A stretch of 64,000 bases of DNA from Betaproteobacteria bacterium (lineage in GTDB: Bacteria; Pseudomonadota; Gammaproteobacteria; Burkholderiales; Casimicrobiaceae): NCBI GenBank assembly GCA_016716425.1, contig JADJWJ010000004.1:248001-312000 (forward strand), given 5' to 3'. Made by a program: the position numbers and the translations under genes. A model generated the notes under the pieces. The model did not search any database. It was not told the origin of the DNA and saw only the letters and a list, made by a program, of their open reading frames with translations. Shown here in pieces: positions 53,356 through 61,356 of this stretch (the first letter of the stretch is position 1; each line of letters begins with the position of its first letter).

Positions 53356-54327
53356 ATGCAAAAGACGCTGCGCGGCCTGCCGTCGCTCGACTTCCTCCGC
53401 GGCTTCGAGGCCGCCGGGCGCCGGCTGTCCTTCACGCTGGCCGCCGAGGAACTCTTCGTCACGCAGTCGGCGCTGTCGCGGCAGGTGAAGGCGCTGGAGG
53501 ACGCGCTGGGGGTGGCGCTGTTCGAGCGCCGGCACCGCGCGCTGGCGCTCACGCCGGCCGGCGCGGCATTCCACCGGACGGTGACCGAGAAGCTGCGCGA
53601 CCTGGCCGCCGCGGCCGACGCGGTGCGCGTCGCCGAACGCGAGCCAGGGCTCACGGTGTCGACCACGGTGTCGTTCGCCGCGCTGTGGCTGATCCCGCGA
53701 CTGCCGTCGTTTCGCGCGGCGCACCCGGCGATCGACGTCTACGTGTCGGCCGACGACCGCGTGATCGACCTGGCGCGCGGCGACGTCGACGTCGCCGTGC
53801 GGTACCTGACCGACGCGGGCGCTCCCCGTGGCGCCGTGCGGCTGTTCGGAGAGCGACTGCTGCCGGTCGCGAGCCCGGCGCTCGTCCGCCGCGGCCCGCC
53901 GCTCGAGGCGCCGGCGGACCTCGCGCGCCACGTGCTGATCCATCTGGACGATCCGGGCGGCACGATGCCGTGGCTCAACTGGCCGGCGTGGCTCAATTCG
54001 AACGGCCCGCCGGGCTTGAAGCCCGTCGGGTCGGTCAAGTTCTCGCTGTACGACCAGGTGATCCAGGCGACGGTGGCCGGGCAGGGCGTGGCGCTCGGCC
54101 GCATTCCGCTGATCGCCGAGTACATCGCCGACGGCCGGCTCGTCGCGCCGTTTGCCAGGCGCTACGACTCGCCGCGCGGCTACTTCGCGATCGTCGCGCC
54201 GCACGCGGCGGCGCGACCGGAGGTCGCCGCGTTCGTCGCGTGGCTGCGCGGCGAGGCCGTGCGTCGCGCCGGGAGCGAGGCGGGGGGCACGCGCGCGCCG
54301 CGCGCGGCCAAGGCGGCGACGCGATGA
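53356..54327 (+). CDS. LysR-type transcriptional regulator, GcvA-like
   Basis: This 323-residue regulator has an N-terminal winged HTH (LDFLRGFEAAGRRLSFTLAAEELFVTQSALSRQVKALEDALG) and a periplasmic-binding-like effector domain (about 92-300) with the GcvA-type ending GVALGRIPLIAEYIADGRLVAPF. ATG 53356 gives a normal N-terminus. It diverges from the first DUF2917 gene, a pairing often seen, so that gene is the probable target. The stop overlaps the methyltransferase start (ATGA). Confidence 0.92.
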   Translation: MQKTLRGLPSLDFLRGFEAAGRRLSFTLAAEELFVTQSALSRQVKALEDALGVALFERRHRALALTPAGAAFHRTVTEKLRDLAAAADAVRVAEREPGLTVSTTVSFAALWLIPRLPSFRAAHPAIDVYVSADDRVIDLARGDVDVAVRYLTDAGAPRGAVRLFGERLLPVASPALVRRGPPLEAPADLARHVLIHLDDPGGTMPWLNWPAWLNSNGPPGLKPVGSVKFSLYDQVIQATVAGQGVALGRIPLIAEYIADGRLVAPFARRYDSPRGYFAIVAPHAAARPEVAAFVAWLRGEAVRRAGSEAGGTRAPRAAKAATR

Positions 54328-54974
54328 ACCCGAAGGGCCGCCCCGGGGGCGAATGCCGGAACGCGCAGCGCGAAGGTAGCCCGGCGAGCGCGCCGATTCC
54401 CGAGCGACACATGCCGCTCGCGCCGTCGCCGTGGGTCGTGCGCTTCGGGCACCTGATTGCGCCGGGCGCGCGCGTGCTCGACCTCGCGGCCGGATCCGGG
54501 CGCCACGCGCGCTACCTCGCTTCCCGCGGCGCGCGCGTGCTCGCCGTCGACCGCGACGCGGACGCGCTCGCCTCGCTCGCCGGCGTACCGGGCGTCGAGA
54601 CGCGCGTGTGCGATCTGGAAACGGGCGTGTGGCCGCTCGCGGGCGAGCGGTTCGATGCGATCGTCGTGGTCAACTACCTGCACCGCCCGCAGTTCGCGCA
54701 CCTGCGCGCCGCGCTCGCGGTCGACGGTGCGCTGCTGTACGAGACGTTCGCGCAGGGCAACGAGATGTTCGGCCGGCCGGCCAATCCCGACTTCCTGCTG
54801 TGCCCGGACGAGTTGCTGACGCTGGCTCGCCTGCCGCCGGCGCCGCTGCAGATCGTCGCGTTCGAGCAGGGGACCGTCGACGACGGGACGCGATGCGCCG
54901 TCGTGCAGCGGATCGCCGCCGTCGGCGGCGGGCGGACGTGGCCGCCGGCCCTGACGGCCGCCGCGTCAGGCTGA
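54324..54974 (+). CDS. SAM-dependent methyltransferase, TehB/class I type
   Basis: This 216-residue class I methyltransferase has SAM-binding motif I ARVLDLAAGSGRHARYLASRG, acidic motif VLAVDRD, and FDAIVVVNYLHRPQFAHLRAAL (motif IV region). The first about 30 residues are not conserved-looking, so MPLAPSPWVVRF (ATG 54411) is an alternative start. It is coupled to lysR. The substrate is unknown. The last 9 bases overlap the convergent second DUF2917 gene. Confidence 0.88.
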   Translation: MNPKGRPGGECRNAQREGSPASAPIPERHMPLAPSPWVVRFGHLIAPGARVLDLAAGSGRHARYLASRGARVLAVDRDADALASLAGVPGVETRVCDLETGVWPLAGERFDAIVVVNYLHRPQFAHLRAALAVDGALLYETFAQGNEMFGRPANPDFLLCPDELLTLARLPPAPLQIVAFEQGTVDDGTRCAVVQRIAAVGGGRTWPPALTAAASG

Positions 54975-55382
54975 TCGCCGCGACGGCGCGGCCAGCGCCA
55001 GCAACCACGCCGGGTACCGCCCACGCAGTCCGGCAAGCGCGTCGCCGGCCGCGCCGCGCCGATGCCGCTGGCGCGCCGGACGCGGCGGGCGCTCGGAAGT
55101 CGCCATCGCCCGCGCGAAGCCGGATTCCCGCGGGGACGTCAGCAGCACGACCGTCGGCGTCATCGCCTCGACGATGGCCGTTCCGCGCCGCGTCAGGCGG
55201 AAGCCTTCCGACTCCGCAAGCACGATGTCGTCCGCCGCGCCCTCCTCGGTGATCCAGACGTCGCCCTGCGCGACGTGCACGTACACGGCGTGCGGATCGA
55301 CCAGCCGCAGCGTTTCGCCCGTGGCGAGCGGCACGCAGTCGACCAGGAATTCGGTTCGAGGCGCGGGATTTCCCGCATTCAT
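54966..55382 (-). CDS. DUF2917 family protein (second copy)
   Basis: This 138-residue protein has the DUF2917 core TGETLRLVDPHAVYVHVAQGDVWITEEGAADDIVLAESEGFRL, followed by a longer Arg-rich tail than the first copy. AGGAG 8 bases before the ATG supports the start. It diverges from a 76-residue small gene across a 507-base gap with inverted, homologous promoter-like segments. Confidence 0.87.
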   Translation of the reverse strand: MNAGNPAPRTEFLVDCVPLATGETLRLVDPHAVYVHVAQGDVWITEEGAADDIVLAESEGFRLTRRGTAIVEAMTPTVVLLTSPRESGFARAMATSERPPRPARQRHRRGAAGDALAGLRGRYPAWLLALAAPSRRSA

Positions 55383-55588
55383 GGCGGACTCCTGATCGGG
55401 CGCGGAGGCCGCATGGGCGGCATTCTGCGCGTGACGCGTGGATTGCGTGGCCGGGTCGGCCGTGCTCGCTTCGATCATGGTTGCGGCTCCTCGTGTCATC
55501 GGCGCAGGTCGCAGGCGCGATACCCCGCCGCAGCGGCCGCCGCGCGACCCGTCGCCGCGCTCGCCGCCCTGGGATCGCATGCTGGGCG

Positions 55589-55646
55589 GCGCACGTATCG
55601 GCCCGATGTCGGTCAGCGCGTCGTGTGTAGCGGATTTGTTGCCGCG
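55589..55646 (-). promoter_or_regulatory. Promoter-like segment upstream of the second DUF2917 gene
   Basis: On the minus strand, GCAACA (55642-55637) and GCTACA (55631-55626) are spaced 11 bp start to start, followed by CACGACGCGCTGACCGACATC. The segment is about 75-80% identical by eye to the plus-strand segment at 55742-55800. Direct repeats with an 11-bp period are typical of OmpR/PhoB-family response-regulator sites. Confidence 0.5.
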
Positions 55647-55741
55647 GCGAACGGTGGCGTGGCGCAGCCGCACGATCCGGCGCCTTGGCGCCGGTGCGCC
55701 AACGCGCGATCGGCACCGGGACGCGCCGCCGCCGTGCGCGC

Positions 55742-55800
55742 CCGGTTACAAGTCGGCAACACACGGCGCGCGGCGCGACATCGGCGCGCTACGCGCGGCC
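55742..55800 (+). promoter_or_regulatory. Homologous promoter-like segment upstream of the 76-residue gene
   Basis: On the plus strand, GTTACA (55745-55750) and GCAACA (55756-55761) are 11 bp apart, followed by CACGGCGCGCGGCGCGACAT. Together with 55589-55646 it forms an inverted pair facing outward toward the DUF2917 gene and the small gene. The rest of the 507-base gap shows nothing I can name. Confidence 0.5.
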
Positions 55801-55889
55801 GCGACGATGGCGGCACGCGGCGCGAAGGTCCACGCCGCGCTGCGCCATGGCCCGCGGCGCGTTCGGCGGGGCCGCAGTGGAGACCGGAC

Positions 55890-56120
55890 ATGCATACGAG
55901 CTTCGATGGCGAGATCTTCCCGGGCGGCGAGCACGCCGTCGCACACGCGCGGCGGCGCCCGGACCGGGATCTCCACGCACTGCCGGATGCCGTCGCGCCA
56001 CGGCGTGCGCGCGAGATCGGCCGCCGGGTGCGCGCGCTGGAGGACGCCTGGGCGCTGCACGCGAACGCGGCGAACGGGTTCGGCGCCGGGGAGACGGTCG
56101 CCTGGCCGCAGGACGCGTGA
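55890..56120 (+). CDS. Small hypothetical protein, 76 residues
   Basis: No family is recognised. The frame has strong G/C third positions and a good ribosome site (TGGAG, 7 bases before the ATG). The product starts MHTSFDGEIFPGGEHAVAHA and continues with an Arg-rich helix-like segment (RREIGRRVRALEDAWALHANAANGF-like). It has no signal or TM. It shares a promoter-like motif with the divergent second DUF2917 gene, so co-regulation is plausible. Confidence 0.6.
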   Translation: MHTSFDGEIFPGGEHAVAHARRRPDRDLHALPDAVAPRRAREIGRRVRALEDAWALHANAANGFGAGETVAWPQDA

Positions 56121-56255
56121 CCCGGCCGGCGGACCCCGCGCGCCCCGCGGGTCCGCGCAGTTGCGTCACGGAGCCGGCGCAGCAGCCCCGAGAGCGGGAA
56201 CGCGACGCGCGCCGCGCGGTCGAACGCCGCAGCGGCAGCCGTCTGCCGAATACGG

Positions 56256-56261
56256 TAAAAT
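56256..56261 (+). promoter_or_regulatory. Candidate dapA -10 box
   Basis: TAAAAT (56256-56261) lies 25 bases before the dapA ATG in an AT-rich patch (GGTAAAATGACCTATTTGGC). No clear -35 is visible in the GC-rich sequence upstream. Confidence 0.4.
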
Positions 56262-56285
56262 GACCTATTTGGCTCAAGCCCTTGC

Positions 56286-57182
56286 ATGCTGACAGGTAGC
56301 CTGGTTGCCATCGTAACGCCGATGCAGGAGGGAGGCGCCCTCGACCTGCCCGCGTTGCGCCGCCTCATCGACTTCCACGTCGCCAACGGGACGTCGGGCA
56401 TCGTCATTGTCGGGACGACGGGCGAGTCGCCGACCGTCGACTTCGACGAGCACTGCCTGCTCATCAAGACCGCCGTCGACCATGCGGCCGGCCGCATTCC
56501 GGTCATGGCCGGCACCGGCGCCAACTCCACGGCGGAGGCGGTGGAACTCGCCGCATACGCCGCCAAGGTGGGCGCGAATTCGCATCTGTCGGTGGTGCCG
56601 TACTACAACAAGCCCACGCAGGAAGGTCTGTACCGGCACTTCCGCACGATCGCGGAGAAGGTCGCGCTGCCGATGGTGCTGTACAACGTGCCGGGCCGCA
56701 CGGTCGCGGACCTCGCCACCGAGACTACGCTGCGCCTGGCGCAGGTGCCCGGGATCGTCGGCATCAAGGACGCGACGGCCGACGTCGGCCGTGGCAGCGA
56801 ACTCATCAAGGCGCTGGCCGAGGCCGGCCACCGCGACTTCGCCGTGTACAGCGGCGAGGACATCACGGGCCTGCCGCTGATGCTGATGGGTGGGCACGGC
56901 GTGATCTCGGTGACCGCCAACGTCGCGCCGAAGCTGATGGGGCAGATGTGCGCGGCGGCGCAGGCCGGCGACGTCGCGACGGCGCGCGCGCGCAACGACC
57001 GGCTGCTCGCGCTGCACCGCAGGCTGTTCGTCGAGGCGAACCCGATCCCCACCAAGTGGGCGCTCGCCGAGATGGGCCTGATCCACAACGAGCTGCGGCT
57101 GCCGCTGGTAAAGCTGTCGCCGCAGTTCCACGACACGGTCCGCGCCGCGCTGCGCGACGCGGGTTGCCTCGCGCAAGGTTGA
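56286..57182 (+). CDS. dapA: 4-hydroxy-tetrahydrodipicolinate synthase
   Basis: DapA condenses pyruvate with aspartate semialdehyde in lysine/diaminopimelate synthesis. The 298-residue product has the Schiff-base lysine K161 in GIVGIKDATAD, the catalytic Tyr133 in LYNVPGRT, the VGTTGESPT motif at 42-50 and YYNKPTQEGLYRHF. All key residues are present. bamC follows after two bases; the dapA-bamC order is widespread in beta- and gammaproteobacteria. Confidence 0.97.
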   Translation: MLTGSLVAIVTPMQEGGALDLPALRRLIDFHVANGTSGIVIVGTTGESPTVDFDEHCLLIKTAVDHAAGRIPVMAGTGANSTAEAVELAAYAAKVGANSHLSVVPYYNKPTQEGLYRHFRTIAEKVALPMVLYNVPGRTVADLATETTLRLAQVPGIVGIKDATADVGRGSELIKALAEAGHRDFAVYSGEDITGLPLMLMGGHGVISVTANVAPKLMGQMCAAAQAGDVATARARNDRLLALHRRLFVEANPIPTKWALAEMGLIHNELRLPLVKLSPQFHDTVRAALRDAGCLAQG

Positions 57183-57184
57183 CG

Positions 57185-58333
57185 ATGGGCTCAATGACCA
57201 TGGACACGATGCTTCGCCCCCACGTGCGCGGCGCGCTCGCCGTCGCGCTGCTCGCGACGGCGCTCGCCGGCTGCGAATCGCTCTCGAGCATTTCGCCGAC
57301 CAAGCGCATCGACTACAAGTCCGTGTCGTCGACGCCGTCGCTCGAGTTGCCGCCCGACCTGACCACGCCCAAGTACGACGACCGGTACAAGGTGTCGACG
57401 GCCACCGGGCTTGCGCAGGCCGGCGCCAACCGCGGCACGCGCTCGGAGTTCCTGCCGACGTCGCCCGACGCGCGGATCGTGCGGGCCGGCAACGAGCGGT
57501 GGCTCGTCGTCAAGGCCACGCCCGAACAGGCGTGGAACACGTCCCGCGAGTTCTGGCAGGAGCAGGGATTCGTGCTCGCGATCGAGCAGCCGCAGATCGG
57601 CGTGATGGAGACCGACTTCGCCGAGAACCGCGCGGACATCCCGGCCGACTTCCTCCGCCGCACCGTCGGCAAGTACGTCGACGTCTTCTACTCGACGTAC
57701 AAGCAGGACAAGTTCCGCACCCGCATCGAGCGCGGCACCGACCAGGGCACGGTCGAGATCTACATTTCGCACCGCGGGATGGAGCAGGTGCCGACCGCCA
57801 AGATCGACAATTCGTCGCCGGCCGCGTTCGCGTGGGCGCTGATGCCGCCCAATCCGGGCCTCGAGGCGGAAATGCTGACGCGCCTGATGACCAAGTTCGG
57901 CGCGCCCGAGCCGGCGGCGCGGGCGGCGGTCGTGCAGGCGGCGATCGCCCCCGAGCGCGCGCGCGTCGAGCGCGGCCCCGACGGCATCTACAAGCTCACG
58001 GTCGACGACCAGTTCGACCGCACTTGGCGCCGCGTGGGCCTGGCGCTCGACCGCGCGGGCTTCACCGTCGTCGACCGCGACCGCTCGAAGGGCGTCTACT
58101 TCGTGCGCTTCGGCGACCCGGACGACATCGCGGCGAAGAAGAACAGCGAAGGCTGGCTCACCAAGCTGCAGTTCTGGAAGTCCGACGAGAAGGACAAGCC
58201 CGACCAGTACCAGATCGTCGTCGCGGAGGCGCCGCCGAACAGCGTGGTGAGCGTCGCCGACCCGGCCGGCGCGCCGGACAAGACTGCCGCGAGCGAGAAG
58301 ATCCTCGCGTTGCTCAAGGACCAGCTGAAGTAG
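57185..58333 (+). CDS. bamC: Outer-membrane assembly lipoprotein BamC
   Basis: BamC (NlpB) is an accessory lipoprotein of the Bam complex that folds outer-membrane proteins. The 382-residue product has a lipobox ALAGC (about residue 30 from ATG 57185; later ATGs at 57194 and 57209 are possible), the flexible BamC lasso region (PTKRIDYKSVSSTPSLELPPDL), and two helix-grip domains (about 100-215 and 265-375). It is co-transcribed with dapA. Confidence 0.93.
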   Translation: MGSMTMDTMLRPHVRGALAVALLATALAGCESLSSISPTKRIDYKSVSSTPSLELPPDLTTPKYDDRYKVSTATGLAQAGANRGTRSEFLPTSPDARIVRAGNERWLVVKATPEQAWNTSREFWQEQGFVLAIEQPQIGVMETDFAENRADIPADFLRRTVGKYVDVFYSTYKQDKFRTRIERGTDQGTVEIYISHRGMEQVPTAKIDNSSPAAFAWALMPPNPGLEAEMLTRLMTKFGAPEPAARAAVVQAAIAPERARVERGPDGIYKLTVDDQFDRTWRRVGLALDRAGFTVVDRDRSKGVYFVRFGDPDDIAAKKNSEGWLTKLQFWKSDEKDKPDQYQIVVAEAPPNSVVSVADPAGAPDKTAASEKILALLKDQLK

Positions 58334-58356
58334 CGGCCGGACAGGCGCCTCCAAAG

Positions 58357-59124
58357 GTGCGCTTCGCCTCGATCGGCAGCGGCAGCGAGGGCAACGGCCT
58401 CGTCGTCGAAGCGGGCGCCACCCGCATCCTGATCGACTGCGGCTTCGGCGTGCGCGATGCCGCCGTGCGGCTCGCGCGCATCGGCGTGGCACCCGACACG
58501 CTGTCCGCGATCCTCGTCACGCACGAGCACTCCGACCACGTGGGCGGCGTGCCGGCGTTCGCTGCGCGACACCGCATTCCCGTCTGGCTGACGTTCGGCA
58601 CGTTGTCGGTCGTCGGCGAGCGGTTCGCCGGCATGGAGCGCGTGTACGGCTTCGACAGCCACGACGACTTCGTGATCGGCGACCTCGAGGTCCGGCCGTT
58701 CCCGGTGCCGCACGACGCGCGCGAGCCCGTGCAGTTCGTCGTGACCGACGGCGCGCACCGGCTGGGTGTGCTGACCGACCTCGGCGTGGCGACTCCGTGC
58801 GTCGAGCAGAGCCTCACCGGCTGCGACGCGCTGGTGCTCGAGTGCAACCACGACCTCGACCTGCTCGCCGGCAGCGACTACCCGGCGTCGCTCAAGGCCC
58901 GCATCGCCGGCCGCTTCGGCCACCTGCACAACGAAGGCGCGGCGGCGCTGCTCGCCGCCATCGACACGAGCCGGCTGCAGCACATCGTCGCCGCGCACCT
59001 CTCGCAGCAGAACAACACGCCGGCGAAGGCGCGCAGCGCGCTCGCCCGCGCGCTCGCCTGCGCCGAGGACTGGATCGGCATCGCCGACCAGGCCTCAGGC
59101 TTCGCGTGGCGCGCGCTCGCCTGA
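58357..59124 (+). CDS. MBL-fold metallo-hydrolase (YycJ/WalJ-like)
   Basis: This 255-residue metallo-beta-lactamase-fold protein has SIGSGSEGNGLVV at the start, the metal motif VTHEHSDHVGG, the LVLECNHDLDLL acid region and the VAAHLSQQNNTP His motif, characteristic of YycJ-like hydrolases that act on nucleic acids or are of unknown substrate. The GTG start follows AAAGG weakly. It continues the dapA-bamC operon toward purC. Confidence 0.9.
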   Translation: MRFASIGSGSEGNGLVVEAGATRILIDCGFGVRDAAVRLARIGVAPDTLSAILVTHEHSDHVGGVPAFAARHRIPVWLTFGTLSVVGERFAGMERVYGFDSHDDFVIGDLEVRPFPVPHDAREPVQFVVTDGAHRLGVLTDLGVATPCVEQSLTGCDALVLECNHDLDLLAGSDYPASLKARIAGRFGHLHNEGAAALLAAIDTSRLQHIVAAHLSQQNNTPAKARSALARALACAEDWIGIADQASGFAWRALA

Positions 59125-59143
59125 CCACCGCACGGGAAACCCG

Positions 59144-59866
59144 ATGGAAAAGAGAAACGAGCTCTACCGCGGCAAGGCCAAGACCGTCTACGCGACCGAC
59201 GACCCGCATCGTCTCGTCATGCACTACCGCGACGACGTGTCGGCGTTCGACGGCGTCAAGCTGGCGAAGCTCGAGCTGAAGGGCGAGACCAACAACCGGA
59301 TCAACGCGTTCGTGATGGGCAAGCTCGCCGAGGCGGGTGTGCCGACGCATTTCGTGCGGATGGTCAACGAGCGCGAGTCGCTGGTGAAGGCGATGAAGAT
59401 GGTGCCGGTCGAGTGCGTCGTGCGCAACGTGTGCGCCGGGTCGATGGCCAAGCGCTACGGCATCGAAGAGGGCACGCGGCTGGCGGAGCCGATCTTCGAG
59501 TTCTTCCTCAAGAGCGACGCGCTGCACGACCCGCTGTGCAACGACGACCACATCCGCGTGCTCGGCTGGGCGAGCGCCGACGAGATCGGGCAGATGCGGG
59601 CGCTGACGCACCAGGTCAACGCGGTGCTGAAGCCGCTGTTCGCGAGCGCCGGCATCGACCTCGTCGACTACAAGCTCGAGTTCGGCCACCCGACCGACGA
59701 CCCGCGGGGCCCGCTGGTGCTGGGCGACGAATTCACGCCCGACGGCTGCCGGCTGTGGGACGCGCGTACCGGCGAGAAGCTCGACAAGGACCGGTTCCGC
59801 CGCGACCTGGGCCAAGTCATCGAGCACTACCGCGAAGTGGCACGCAGGATCGGCGCGCCGCTGTAG
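59144..59866 (+). CDS. purC: Phosphoribosylaminoimidazole-succinocarboxamide synthase (SAICAR synthase)
   Basis: PurC performs the ATP-dependent ligation of aspartate to CAIR in purine synthesis. The 240-residue protein is the short bacterial form: YRGKAKTVYATDD, YRDDVSAFDG, GETNNRINAFVMGKL, VPVECVVRNVCAGSMAKRYGIEEG and LGDEFTPDGCRLWDARTGEKLDKDRFRRDLG are all intact. It is the last gene of the dapA-bamC-MBL-purC run. Confidence 0.97.
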   Translation: MEKRNELYRGKAKTVYATDDPHRLVMHYRDDVSAFDGVKLAKLELKGETNNRINAFVMGKLAEAGVPTHFVRMVNERESLVKAMKMVPVECVVRNVCAGSMAKRYGIEEGTRLAEPIFEFFLKSDALHDPLCNDDHIRVLGWASADEIGQMRALTHQVNAVLKPLFASAGIDLVDYKLEFGHPTDDPRGPLVLGDEFTPDGCRLWDARTGEKLDKDRFRRDLGQVIEHYREVARRIGAPL

Positions 59867-60009
59867 GGATCGGTCGTGTGGCGGGTCGCGCGCCCGGCGT
59901 GCGGCCGGCACGCGTCCCACGCCGGCGTCGCTCGGCTCGGGGGGTGACGCCCTCGAACATCACCTTCGGGCCGCCCATTGTGGCGTGCGCGGTCCGGCGC
60001 TTCAGGTTG

Positions 60010-60156
60010 TCACTTGGCCGCGCAGCAGTGGAAGAGCCCGTCGCCGGTCGCGCTCATGAGCCCGGCCGGATCGCGGCCGCGCGACGGGTGCGCCGCGCTC
60101 CACCAGATCGCCCACGACGCCTCGACCGGTCCGCCGCGATCGAGGGGGCCGGTCAT
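60010..60156 (-). CDS. Candidate 48-residue small protein
   Basis: The minus-strand frame starts MTGPLDRGGPVEASWAIWW and ends MSATGDGLFHCCAAK. Nearly every codon ends in G or C, the composition is balanced (three Trp, paired Cys near the end), and no frame on the other strand is convincing. No good ribosome site is visible and the frame is open a few codons further upstream to a TGA. It is the only coding-like signal in the 519-base gap after purC. No family is recognised. Confidence 0.35.
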   Translation of the reverse strand: MTGPLDRGGPVEASWAIWWSAAHPSRGRDPAGLMSATGDGLFHCCAAK

Positions 60157-60338
60157 TGCCGCGCCGTCGGTGTCGCCCTTCGGCGGTCATCGTGCCGGCG
60201 CGTGCCGTCAACGCCGGTGTCGACGTTGCACTGCGGCGACGTTGCCGAGGTCGGTCAATGCCGTGCGAGGTGGAAACGCGGGTGGCCGCGGCATGATCGC
60301 GTCCTCCCGTCGATGCCGCGCTCACGCGCCGCAACGAC

Positions 60339-60360
60339 AAAGGCCGGCATGCGCCGGCCT
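60339..60360 (-). terminator. Intrinsic terminator of the Ala/Pro-rich lipoprotein gene
   Basis: AGGCCGGC/GCCGGCCT arms enclose ATGC. Read on the minus strand the hairpin is followed by TTTGTC, 26 bases after the lipoprotein stop. Confidence 0.75.
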
Positions 60361-60385
60361 CTGGTTGGTGCGGGAACCTGCGCGG

Positions 60386-60676
60386 TTACTTCTTCGGCGC
60401 TTCCTTCGCGGCGTCCTTCGGCGGCTCCGCGGCCGGGGCGGCCGGCGCCGCAGGGGCGGCACCGGGAGCCGCAGCCGGTGCGGCGGCGGTCGCGGGCGCC
60501 GCGTCGGCCGGCTTCGCGTCGGTGGCGGGCGCCGGTGCCGGCGCCGGAGCGGGTGCAGGCGCCGCGGCCGGGGCCGGCGCGGGGGCCGGGGTCGACGCCG
60601 GGGCCTTGTCCTGCCCGCAGGCGGTGAGCGCGATCGCGGCGATGGCCGCGGCGAGGAGCGACTTGTTCATGTTCAT
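60386..60676 (-). CDS. Ala/Pro-rich small lipoprotein
   Basis: This 96-residue protein has a short lipoprotein signal (SLLAAAIAAIALTAC, lipobox LTAC) followed by an (Ala-Pro)n-rich tail with Lys/Asp at the end. It has no folded domain, so an extended spacer anchored in the outer or inner membrane is likely. ATG 60676 or 60670 starts it. The region upstream (60760-60795) is AT-rich and includes GTTAACACGAACACGTTA, a probable promoter. Function unknown. Confidence 0.8.
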   Translation of the reverse strand: MNMNKSLLAAAIAAIALTACGQDKAPASTPAPAPAPAAAPAPAPAPAPAPATDAKPADAAPATAAAPAAAPGAAPAAPAAPAAEPPKDAAKEAPKK

Positions 60677-60837
60677 TCCTTGAAGGTGAAGGGGGCGAAT
60701 CGCAACGATGTCCTGGCACGCGCAGCGTTCGCGGACGGTGCCATGCGGCGACGCGCAAACTACACCGTCGATGTTAACACGAACACGTTATGAATCAAAG
60801 TGCTGGAGCGCCTATTGTCGATGGCGCGTTGCAGCAT

Positions 60838-61356
60838 TCACAACCCGAGAACCGAGGCGCTCAGCCCCGGTTCGCCGGTTGCCCAGATCTGCTCGAACCG
60901 GGTGACCAGCGGGCGCGCGAGTTGGGCTTGCTCGATCGCGAACGACGCGCGCGGCTGGTCGAAGTGAAACCGGTGCAGGAAGTGGCGGCCGTCCGCGATG
61001 ACCAGCGGATCCATCGCGCTGCGCGCCTCGGCGCCGGTGCGGTAGACGGTGATGGCACCGGAGTGCAGCCGCTGCAGCGCGAGCAGTCGCGGGCAGGACG
61101 TCTCGAGCCAGCGCGTGTCGTGCACGATGAGTTCGATGCGCGGATGCGCCGCGCGGCGCAGGAATGCGGCAAGCCTGTCGGCACGGGCGGGCATCTGCCA
61201 GCCGCCCTGCGACAGGTCGACGTCGAAGATCTGCAGGCGGTGCCGCGCGAGGTCGATGAGTTCGTCGATCGCCGCGGCCTGTGCGGCCACCGTGTCCAGG
61301 ACCGACTCCCGCGGCTCGAGGGGGGGTACGTCGTCAGGCGAGGTGGGCGTAGCCAT
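60838..61356 (-). CDS. Conserved hypothetical protein, possibly phospholipase D-like fold
   Basis: This 172-residue cytoplasmic protein contains LARHRLQIFDVDLSQGGWQ, then IELIVHDTRWLETSCPRLLALQRLHSGAITVYRT and DGRHFLHRFHFDQPRASF. The pattern resembles small PLD-like proteins found beside roxA in betaproteobacteria, but no complete HKD motif is visible, so activity is doubtful. The ATG lies 23 bases inside the roxA 3' end, suggesting coupled translation. Confidence 0.72.
   Translation of the reverse strand: MATPTSPDDVPPLEPRESVLDTVAAQAAAIDELIDLARHRLQIFDVDLSQGGWQMPARADRLAAFLRRAAHPRIELIVHDTRWLETSCPRLLALQRLHSGAITVYRTGAEARSAMDPLVIADGRHFLHRFHFDQPRASFAIEQAQLARPLVTRFEQIWATGEPGLSASVLGL

Noticed and set aside
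55062..55889. Long plus-strand frame running into the 76-residue gene
   Set aside because: Antisense to the second DUF2917 gene with low-complexity translation; the ribosome site supports the start at 55890 only.
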